A DNA stretch of 64,000 nucleotides. Source: a virus. The notes below the pieces were generated by a model. The model had not been told where the DNA came from. It saw nothing but the letters and a program-made list of their open reading frames with translations, and ran no database searches. Shown here piece by piece: positions 1 through 7,393 of this stretch. A program made the position numbers and the translations under genes. How positions within the stretch are numbered: position 1 is the first letter of the stretch; every line of letters begins with the position of its first letter. The stretch spans positions 39,538 through 103,537 of the IMG/VR virus record IMGVR_UViG_3300044691_000274, one strand, 5' to 3'.

Positions 1-2976
1 CAGAACACGACCATCGGCCAGGGCATGAGCTGGGTCGGCAGCCACGTGCTGGGCGTCAATAGCGCTGAGCAAGACGCTCAGAAGAAGCAGGAAGAGGAAG
101 AGCGAGCCAAGCGCGAGGCCGACGACGAGAGCTTCCGCAACAGCCCGTCCGGCATGGCGCGCGGGCGGCAGGCTGAGCGTTCGACGTCGGGGGCCAACGA
201 CAATGGTGGCGGTGGCAACCCGCAAGCCGCCATGTGGGAAGGCGCGCTCAAGGGCCTGGACGATTACGAGACGAAATTGGGCGAGCTGAAGACCCAGCTC
301 GACGCCATCAAGAACCTGCAGGCGCTGCCGGCTGACCAAAGGACAATTTCCAGCGAGCAGCTGCAGATCGAGAAGAACATCGTCGCGGAGAAAATCCGGG
401 CGCTCGACCCAATGAACAAGATGCGGGACAGCTGGCGCGAACAGCTGCAGGCCGCGACCGCTTATACGAAGGTCCAGCAGGAGCAAGCCGCGATCGAGAA
501 GGCGGTTGCCGACGCACGTCGCTCGAACCCGCGTTTCAGCGCCTCGGACGAGACCGAGATGCGCGGCGCGATGAAGGCCACGAACACGGCTGAGCACAAT
601 AAGTCGTTCGCCGAGGACATGACCACGGCCAACCAGCAGCTCGCCGCTGCCGCCGCGATCTCCCAGACGTCTAAGGATCAGCTGCAGATCGACCAGCAGA
701 TCGCCGCCGTCGCCAAGACGAAAGGCTGGACCGACGCGCAGATCGCTCAGTACAAGCAGGTCCTGGAGCTGACCAAGCAGATCGAGGAGCGGACAGCGCA
801 GTTCAAGGCCCTGAACCCGCAGGCTGCCTCGATCCAGAGCTATAACGACCAGCTCATGCTCCTGAAGAAGAACCTCGACGCCGGCAACATGAGCCAGGGC
901 GAGTACAACCGCGAGAAGGCCAAGCTCGACGAGGACACACTCAGCGCGCGCGACCCGATCGGCGCCATCGTCGAGTCGCAGCAGGAAGAGATCGCCCAGC
1001 TGGGCGTCATCGGCCAATACCGCGAAGCCGATCTCAAGACACTGCAGGAGATCACCGCCCTCAAGAAGCAGGGCATCAAGGTCGACGACCAGACGGCTGG
1101 CCAGCTCCAAGGAGGCAATCGCGCGATCCAGGACATCAAGGAGGCTCAGTCCCAGATGCAGGGGCTGGAGGACAGCTTCGGCTCTGGCCTCGGCAACGCG
1201 ATCTCCGGCGCGCTCTCGGGCCAGAAGGGCGCGTTCCAGAAGTTTGCCGCTGACTTCGGCAAGCAACTGTTCGACAGCGCGTGGAAGAACATCTGGAAGC
1301 AGATCGAAGGCCAGATGAGCGGCGGCATGAATGGGATGCTCGGCGGCCTCTTCGGCAAGGCCAAGGACGCGACCAGCTCGCTCGCCGGGGCCGGCGAAAA
1401 GCAGATGGCCGACACTATGTCGACTGCCGCCATGACCGTGCAGGCGGCGAACGTCACCATCAACAGCGCGACCGCAGCGGCCACCGCAGCGACGGGCGGA
1501 GCCACGGCTGAAGGCGCCGCGCCCGACGTGACCGGCAGCACCGGCAACCAGGCGACGGCTCCGAGTGCAGGTATCAGCAAGTTGGTCTCGACTGGCGCAG
1601 GCGCAGCCAACGACAACAGCCCGAGCGGCAGCGCGAGCGGGGGCATAGGCTCGGACGCGCATATCGCCACGATCGCCAAGGCCATCACGTCGGGAGGGGG
1701 TGGCATCGGGTCTGACTTCAAGGCCAGCGGTGGCATGGGTGTCAAAGACCTGATCTCGAAGGCGCAGAGCGCGCTGAAGGGCGCGAGTGGCATTGGTTCG
1801 GACGCAGTAGCGGGCGGTGCTGCGGCTGGCGCTGCGGGCGGCGCTGCGGGCGGCGGGGATGGCCTAGCCGCGTCCATGAAGGCATTGAAGGGCTTCGAGG
1901 GCTTCGCACCCAAGGCGAAGTGGGACGTCAACCATTACCGTGCCGGCTACGGCTCTGACACGACGACCGACCCGAAGACCGGCGCTGTCCGTTCGATCCA
2001 GAAGGGTGACACCGTCTCGCGCGCTGAGGGCGACGCAGACTTGCAGCGTCGCGTCCAGACGGAGTTCATGCCGAAGGTTCGCGGGCAGGTGGGCGGCGAC
2101 AAGTTCGACGGCATGAGCCCAGAGCAGCAGGGCGCCCTGACGTCCATGGGCTACAACTACGGCAAGTTGCCGAAGGACGTGGCCAGGGCGGCGCGCAGTG
2201 GCAGCACGGAAGACGTCGAGAAAGCCATGCGGGCGCACGAGCACGACAACGGTGGGATCAATCTCAAGCGTCGCGACCAGGAAGCCGACCTGTTCGGCGG
2301 CAAACAGCAGATGGATCAGGCCGCCAAGCTCGCTTCCCAGACCAAGGAGCAGGCCAAGGCCATGCAGGACCAGGTGCAGGCGGCCAGCAAGGCTACGCAA
2401 GGGATCGGCAGTCTGAACAGCGGCATCGGCGAAATCGGCACGAAGGCGGCCGGCGCGGTGCCTGACATGAGTTCGTTCTCGGGTTCGATCGAGAAGATGG
2501 TCTCCAGTTTGGCGAGCGGAGCTGGTGGCGGGGGCGGTGGTGGCCTCGGCGGGATCGGCGGCGTGGTCAGCGGGCTGTTCTCGGCGGCGCATACCGGCGG
2601 CGTCGTCGGCTCGATGAACACCGGCATGTTGCGCTCGGTCAACCCGAACGTCTTCAACTTCGCCCCGCGTTTCCACGACGGCATGGGCAGCGACGAGTTC
2701 CCGGCTGTCCTGCAGAAGGGCGAACGGGTGCTGACCCAGAACCAGGACCAGCGCTCGACCGCGCTCATGAGCCGCATGGCAGCTGCGCTTTCCAACAAAT
2801 CGACCCCCGCTGGGTCGGCTCCGGTCACGAACCCGGCATCGGGCGCTCAGGCGCGCGGCGGGCACACAACCGTCAACGTCTACACGCCCAACGCGAGCAG
2901 CTTCCGCAGCTCGCAGTCCCAGATCGCAGCGACGACGCACGCCACCATGCGCCGCGCCAACGCCAAGCATAATTGA
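1..2976 (+). CDS. Tail tape measure protein with embedded lysozyme-like domain (5' end outside window)
   Basis: The frame is open to base 1, so the protein probably begins upstream; the first Met in the window is at 25. The N-terminal half is long, Gln/Ala-rich and helical, as expected of the tail-length ruler. From about residue 618 to 752 (counted from that Met) lies a lysozyme-like domain: GFEGF, then HYRAGYGSD, then RRDQEADLF, matching GH24-type muramidase spacing. Such a domain would open murein during DNA entry. The C-terminus (HTGGVVG, RFHDGMGSDEFPAVLQKGE) is the usual end of lambda-gpH-like tape measures. Gly/Ala-rich linkers separate the domains. It is followed by tail-tip genes, in gene-transfer-agent order. 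Confidence 0.9.
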   Translation, partial: QNTTIGQGMSWVGSHVLGVNSAEQDAQKKQEEEERAKREADDESFRNSPSGMARGRQAERSTSGANDNGGGGNPQAAMWEGALKGLDDYETKLGELKTQLDAIKNLQALPADQRTISSEQLQIEKNIVAEKIRALDPMNKMRDSWREQLQAATAYTKVQQEQAAIEKAVADARRSNPRFSASDETEMRGAMKATNTAEHNKSFAEDMTTANQQLAAAAAISQTSKDQLQIDQQIAAVAKTKGWTDAQIAQYKQVLELTKQIEERTAQFKALNPQAASIQSYNDQLMLLKKNLDAGNMSQGEYNREKAKLDEDTLSARDPIGAIVESQQEEIAQLGVIGQYREADLKTLQEITALKKQGIKVDDQTAGQLQGGNRAIQDIKEAQSQMQGLEDSFGSGLGNAISGALSGQKGAFQKFAADFGKQLFDSAWKNIWKQIEGQMSGGMNGMLGGLFGKAKDATSSLAGAGEKQMADTMSTAAMTVQAANVTINSATAAATAATGGATAEGAAPDVTGSTGNQATAPSAGISKLVSTGAGAANDNSPSGSASGGIGSDAHIATIAKAITSGGGGIGSDFKASGGMGVKDLISKAQSALKGASGIGSDAVAGGAAAGAAGGAAGGGDGLAASMKALKGFEGFAPKAKWDVNHYRAGYGSDTTTDPKTGAVRSIQKGDTVSRAEGDADLQRRVQTEFMPKVRGQVGGDKFDGMSPEQQGALTSMGYNYGKLPKDVARAARSGSTEDVEKAMRAHEHDNGGINLKRRDQEADLFGGKQQMDQAAKLASQTKEQAKAMQDQVQAASKATQGIGSLNSGIGEIGTKAAGAVPDMSSFSGSIEKMVSSLASGAGGGGGGGLGGIGGVVSGLFSAAHTGGVVGSMNTGMLRSVNPNVFNFAPRFHDGMGSDEFPAVLQKGERVLTQNQDQRSTALMSRMAAALSNKSTPAGSAPVTNPASGAQARGGHTTVNVYTPNASSFRSSQSQIAATTHATMRRANAKHN

Positions 2977-2985
2977 GGAACGACC

Positions 2986-4095
2986 ATGGCTCTCCTTTGG
3001 ATCGACGGGTTTGACGCCTACTCGCCAACAAGCGGCACGGTCATAGAGACGGTGCTGAACCAGCAGGGCTACATCGTGGTGGACCCCAACACGACGGACC
3101 TGCGCGCAAGCAACGTCACGCAGAGCGGCATCGGCTTCAGCCTGGATTTCGTCGGCACCGGCACGTTGACACTGCCGTTCGGCAACTCGCCGGGGGTCAT
3201 CGTCGGGTTCCGGTTCAATTCGCCGGTCGCGCTCGGCACTATCTTCGAGCTGAAATACAACAACCTGCTCGGGGTGTTCACGACGCAGCTGGTTGTTTGG
3301 CTGAACGATCAGAACGGTATTTCGGTCGGGACGCAGGACGGCGACATCCTAGCCTCGACCCCGGTCAACTCGGTCCTGACGAACACCTGGTATTACCTGG
3401 AGCTGCTCTACGTCCCGAGCCCGACCAACGCCGGCACCGTTAAGCTCAGGATCGACGGCGTCGAACTCATCACCATCTCTGCAACAAAGACGGCCTTCGC
3501 CAACATCGCGAGCACGGTGGGCCAGGTCACGTCGAGCCTCGTCAACCAGATCAGCTTCAATTGGGTCGGCGGAGAATTCTCGCCAGGAGCCTTTAACGTT
3601 ATGCCGGCCTTCGGCGGCTCTATCGACGACTTTTACCTGCTCGACACGACGGGCACGTTGTTCAACACGTTCCTGGGGGACGTGGTCGTTCATGCGGTGT
3701 TCCCGGCCTCCGATGCTGGCACGAACACCATGAGCCAGGTGGGCGGCGGCGCGGGGCATTTCACCTCGGTCAAGGAAGTCGCGCCCGATGGCGACAGCAG
3801 CTATGTCTTCGGCAGCACCTCGGGGCTGAAGGAGCTGTACACGGTCTCGACACTGCCCGCCGACATCATCGACGTGCTCGCAGTCAGCGTAGACGTCATG
3901 GCGCGCAAGGCCGCGATCGGCGACGGTTCGTATGAGAGCGCCTTGGTCTACAACACGGTCGAAGTCGACAGCCAGGCGTTCCCAGCCGCGTCCTCGTACA
4001 CGGCGACCCACTTCATTGTCACGACGCCGCCAGGCGGGGGCTCGTGGACGCTCTCACTCGTGCAGAGCGCTAAGATCGGGTTCAAACTGCCGTGA
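2986..4095 (+). CDS. Virion structural protein, probable jelly-roll/LamG-like fold
   Basis: 369 aa starting at ATG after AGGAACGACC. The sequence is rich in beta-prone stretches (LWIDGFDAYS at the N-terminus, VGFRFNSP, WYYLELLYVPSP) and the pattern resembles concanavalin/LamG-type phage structural proteins that open with an xDGFDxY motif. It sits between tape measure and the DUF2460 distal-tail gene, and its stop overlaps the next GTG by 4 nt, so it is probably a tail component. I do not recognise a named family with certainty. Confidence 0.7.
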   Translation: MALLWIDGFDAYSPTSGTVIETVLNQQGYIVVDPNTTDLRASNVTQSGIGFSLDFVGTGTLTLPFGNSPGVIVGFRFNSPVALGTIFELKYNNLLGVFTTQLVVWLNDQNGISVGTQDGDILASTPVNSVLTNTWYYLELLYVPSPTNAGTVKLRIDGVELITISATKTAFANIASTVGQVTSSLVNQISFNWVGGEFSPGAFNVMPAFGGSIDDFYLLDTTGTLFNTFLGDVVVHAVFPASDAGTNTMSQVGGGAGHFTSVKEVAPDGDSSYVFGSTSGLKELYTVSTLPADIIDVLAVSVDVMARKAAIGDGSYESALVYNTVEVDSQAFPAASSYTATHFIVTTPPGGGSWTLSLVQSAKIGFKLP

Positions 4096-5282
4096 GCGTC
4101 ACCTTCCTGATCACGGACACACAGTTCACCCGAGGCAAGCTGGAGGTGGTCGGCGTCCCCACGCCCCCAGACGTGTCGCTGACGCGCGCAGTTTTGCAAG
4201 TAGCTGCAACGGCGCCGGCCAACCCAGCCATCCGGCTCGGTCGGGAGAGCATGCAGGTGATGGGGCAGGTCCCAGCGCCGATCGTCCATTTAGGCCGCGC
4301 GGTGATGCAGGTCCTCTGCACGCACACGCCCAACTATGCGAGAATTCCCGTGATCGTATCAGACGTGTTCCCATACGACATCTCTTACGACTCTGTCGGC
4401 TCGACCCGGTTCGCGACGGACGTCCTCGTCGTGGACTCGGGCGACGATCAGCGGACCCAGCGTTGGGATCAGCCCGTCATGGAATACGACGTCGCCTATG
4501 GCGTCCGTACCATGGAGCAACTGATCGCGCTGGTGGCCTTCTTCCGCTCGATGCGGGGCCGGGCTATCGCGTTCAACTATCAGGACAATGTCGATTACAC
4601 GTCCTCGATCCCGACGCGGTTCGAGTCGCGCGCGGCGCCGCCCATCACGCCCTTCGACCAGGGGTTCGCGGTCGGCGACAGCAACACGATGACGTTCCAG
4701 CTCTACAAGACCTACGCCACGGCGACGCAGACCCAGCCGCGCCCGATCACACGTCCGATCCCCGGCACGACTCGCATCGGGGTGAACGGCGTCGAGGTCA
4801 CCAACTGGACCGTCGACACGAACACCGGCCTCGTCACCTTCAGCTCAGCGTTCTTCAAGCTGTTCACGGACGCGCTGACGACCTCGGTCCTCACCGGCAA
4901 CACCGGGCGGCTTAGCGGCGTGGCCAACGACTTCAACGGTTTCAAGCCGTTCGTCGGCTACCGGGTGACGACCTCGGGCTTCGTCAACGCCCAGAACAAC
5001 GTGCCGCTGACCCAAGTCGCGACCATCGGCGCGGTGGCCGCTAACGGCTCGACGATGGACATCAATTTCCCGGCGAGCTTCGGCGGCGTGGTCGAGATCA
5101 CAGCCAACGCAACGGTGTCGCTCCATCCGGCGCCGCAGTCGGGGTCGTCGCTCACCGCAGGCTTCTGGTTCTATGTGCCAGTCCGCTTCGACACGGACAC
5201 GCTGCCTTTGACTATTGCGGATTACGGTGTCGGCGGCGCGAACAGCGTCAAGCTGATCGAAGTCCGGCCGAACGCATTCTGA
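4092..5282 (+). CDS. DUF2460-family distal tail protein (GTA g12-like)
   Basis: 396 aa, GTG start overlapping the previous TGA. From about residue 95 the sequence follows the DUF2460/TIGR02217 pattern: PYDISYDSVGS, VDSGDDQRTQRW, AYGVRTMEQLIALVAFF, RGRAIAFNYQD, then TRPIPGTTRIGVNGVE. In gene transfer agents this family is the distal tail protein joining tail tube and baseplate hub. The first ~90 residues are an extension not typical of the family and contain two similar short repeats (RAVLQV, RAVMQV). One TGCA box lies inside codons 35-39. Confidence 0.85.
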   Translation: MSVTFLITDTQFTRGKLEVVGVPTPPDVSLTRAVLQVAATAPANPAIRLGRESMQVMGQVPAPIVHLGRAVMQVLCTHTPNYARIPVIVSDVFPYDISYDSVGSTRFATDVLVVDSGDDQRTQRWDQPVMEYDVAYGVRTMEQLIALVAFFRSMRGRAIAFNYQDNVDYTSSIPTRFESRAAPPITPFDQGFAVGDSNTMTFQLYKTYATATQTQPRPITRPIPGTTRIGVNGVEVTNWTVDTNTGLVTFSSAFFKLFTDALTTSVLTGNTGRLSGVANDFNGFKPFVGYRVTTSGFVNAQNNVPLTQVATIGAVAANGSTMDINFPASFGGVVEITANATVSLHPAPQSGSSLTAGFWFYVPVRFDTDTLPLTIADYGVGGANSVKLIEVRPNAF

Positions 5283-5289
5283 GGGCGTC

Positions 5290-6078
5290 ATGAAAAGCAT
5301 CCCTTCACCGCTGTTCACCGAGCTGCGATCTTCGAACCCCCGCATCGCGACGGGTTGGCTCGTCACGCGCAAGGACGGGGCGCAATATGGCTTCACGACG
5401 TCCGACATCGAGTTCGTCTACCAAGGACTCCTGTTCACGCCAGCCAACGGCTTCAACCCGTCCGCGATCGTCTCCAAGGCCGACGCCTCGGTCGACAACC
5501 TGGAGGCCCAGGTGCTCCTGTCCGATGTGATCACCGAGGAGGACCTGCGCGGCGGGGTGTGGAACAACGCTGCGATCAAAGTCTTCTGGATTTGCCCGTT
5601 CCATCCGGAGTGGGGAGTCGTCCCGCTGCGCGGCGGCATCTTCGGCGAGGTGGTCATCAAGGAGGGGGATTTCACCGTCCAGCTCCGCGCGCTGTTCGAG
5701 CAGCTCCAGCTGCCGTTCGGTTATCAGTATTCGCTCCAGTGCCAGGCCCAACTCGGCGACGCGCGGTGCAAGGTGAAAGTAACTGCACCGGTCTGGCAGC
5801 CGAACCACACGTACAGGCTCGGGCTGATCTCGGACGCGGGCATCGGGGACATCGTTCAGCCGACCGTCCCGAACGGCTTCTGGTACGTGGCCGCATACAC
5901 GACCGAGGTGGGCCTCCAGTCAGAGCGCCTGCCGACGCTGCCAGGCCAAGGGCTCTCGGGCAACGACGACCTGGGTCCGAACGACGACACCCAGACCGCT
6001 GTCGGGCCGGCGCAGGACAACTTCACCGAGTTCCATCCGATCTCGCCGGTCATGGACATTTTCGGGATTGAAATCTGA
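5290..6078 (+). CDS. DUF2163 N-terminal half, tail hub protein (split)
   Basis: 262 aa. Residues 1 to about 165 follow the N-terminal part of the DUF2163/TIGR02218 family (GTA g13 hub): TGWLVTRKDGAQYGFT, FNPSAIVSKADASVDNLE, then CQAQLGDARCKV. Family members normally continue in the same polypeptide into the BR0599 C-terminal domain. Here the sequence diverges just after the CKV and ends; the C-terminal domain is in the next gene. The residues after 165 (FWYVAAYTTE) look like inserted surface sequence. ATG of the next gene overlaps this stop by 1 nt. Confidence 0.85.
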   Translation: MKSIPSPLFTELRSSNPRIATGWLVTRKDGAQYGFTTSDIEFVYQGLLFTPANGFNPSAIVSKADASVDNLEAQVLLSDVITEEDLRGGVWNNAAIKVFWICPFHPEWGVVPLRGGIFGEVVIKEGDFTVQLRALFEQLQLPFGYQYSLQCQAQLGDARCKVKVTAPVWQPNHTYRLGLISDAGIGDIVQPTVPNGFWYVAAYTTEVGLQSERLPTLPGQGLSGNDDLGPNDDTQTAVGPAQDNFTEFHPISPVMDIFGIEI

Positions 6079-6923
6079 TGGGCGGCAAGAGCAGCAACAA
6101 TAGCGGGTACAACGCGCTGCAGGGCGGGAGAGGTGCCATCATCGCCGACCCGACGCCACCGACCGCGACCTCAGTTTCGGGCGCCACGGAGCCCGTGTGG
6201 CCCACGTCGCCCGGCGCGACCATTCCTGATGGCGGCGTCAGCGGACCTCCGGTCATCACGGTGATCATCGAGACGGCGCTGACGAACAGCAATTTCATCA
6301 TCCGAGGGATCGACACGACCCACCTGACCGTGGGCATGCGCGTCTCGTGCGGGGGCCTGTATTATCCGGCAAACACGGTGATCCAGTCGATCGGCACATT
6401 CGGTTCGGGGTCCATCGTCACCAGCAATCCACCAACGTTGCCCACGGAGTTCGTCGGTCCCGTTTTCCTCACGTTCCAGAGCGGCGGGGGCGGCACGGGC
6501 GCGATCATTTGGACCGCGATCCCAGCGCGCCAGAGCCTGCCGGGGACCGTGACGGCCATCCTGAACGAGGCGACCTTCAACCACGACCTCGGCCTCTACC
6601 CGAGCCATTATTTTCAATATGGGACCGTGACCTGGCTCACAGGGGACAACGCCGGCTTCACTTGCGACGTGCGCGACTCGCTCGCCAGCGTGCGGGGGTC
6701 CCAGCCTTACGTCTACATGCTGGAGATCGCCCCGAACCCGATCCAGGTGGGCGACACGTTCACGGCACTCGTCGGCTGCTCGAAGATCAGGAGCAAGTGC
6801 CAGGCGTTCAACAATCTCGACAACCATCGAGCCTTCCCGGACATGCCGACCGAGGAGCGCGCGCTGGCGACGCCGAACATTTCGAACCAGGGCTTCTCGC
6901 CCAACAGCTCAAGCTCGAAGTGA
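6078..6923 (+). CDS. DUF2163/BR0599 C-terminal half, tail hub protein (split)
   Basis: 281 aa, ATG overlapping the preceding TGA. The C-terminal ~120 residues carry the missing second half of the DUF2163 family: a GTVTW-type strand (YFQYGTVTWLTGDNAGF), then VGDTFTALVGCSKIRSKCQ and NHRAFPDMP, which correspond to the GC-K and F-G-FP-MP signatures of BR0599. The N-terminal ~150 residues are unrelated Gly/Ser/Pro-rich and beta-rich sequence, perhaps an insertion that allowed the split. Probably co-assembles with the upstream product as a two-chain hub. Confidence 0.8.
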   Translation: MGGKSSNNSGYNALQGGRGAIIADPTPPTATSVSGATEPVWPTSPGATIPDGGVSGPPVITVIIETALTNSNFIIRGIDTTHLTVGMRVSCGGLYYPANTVIQSIGTFGSGSIVTSNPPTLPTEFVGPVFLTFQSGGGGTGAIIWTAIPARQSLPGTVTAILNEATFNHDLGLYPSHYFQYGTVTWLTGDNAGFTCDVRDSLASVRGSQPYVYMLEIAPNPIQVGDTFTALVGCSKIRSKCQAFNNLDNHRAFPDMPTEERALATPNISNQGFSPNSSSSK

Positions 6924-6927
6924 CGCC

Positions 6928-7392
6928 ATGAAGCCCGAAGAGCTGCCAGTCGCCTACACCGTCAGCCGCCGCGAGATCATCAGGGTCGCGCGCGAGTGGA
7001 TCGGCGCGCCTTATCGCCATCAGGGTCGCGGCAAGCGCGGCATCGATTGCGTTGGCCTGCTCATTGAGGTCGCAGCCGGGGTCGGCCATCCAGTCGTGGC
7101 GCCGCACGCCTATTCGACCATGCCACAGGGCTGGCAGCTGCTGGTGCCGTGTGACGAGCAGCTGTGGAAGCCGGTTCGCCAGGCGCCAATCCCCGGCGAC
7201 CTGGTCGTGTTCTGGGGCTGGCACCCGGCCGAGCCGCAGCACTTCGCCTTCGTCGCGGAGCACGCCGGCCGCATCACGATCATCCATTCGTTCTCGAAGT
7301 TCGCCAAGGTCGTCGAGCAGGGCTGGAACCGGCATTGGACCGGGAAATTCCACTGCCTCTACAACCTGCCAGGCACAGAGGAGATCTACTGA
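6928..7392 (+). CDS. NlpC/P60 peptidase, tail-associated (GTA g14-like)
   Basis: 154 aa. Catalytic Cys in GIDCVGL (about residue 41), catalytic His in PQHFAFV (about residue 105), and the early WIGAPYRHQGRG motif are those of phage cell-wall peptidases of the NlpC/P60 superfamily. Placed directly before the large tail-tip gene exactly as in gene transfer agents, where it cuts peptidoglycan cross-bridges at the tail tip during DNA entry. Confidence 0.92.
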   Translation: MKPEELPVAYTVSRREIIRVAREWIGAPYRHQGRGKRGIDCVGLLIEVAAGVGHPVVAPHAYSTMPQGWQLLVPCDEQLWKPVRQAPIPGDLVVFWGWHPAEPQHFAFVAEHAGRITIIHSFSKFAKVVEQGWNRHWTGKFHCLYNLPGTEEIY

Positions 7393-7393
7393 A

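Noticed and set aside
1864-2970. Long minus-strand frame opposite the tape measure
   Set aside because: Shadow of the tape-measure gene, which has clear lysozyme and C-terminal signatures.
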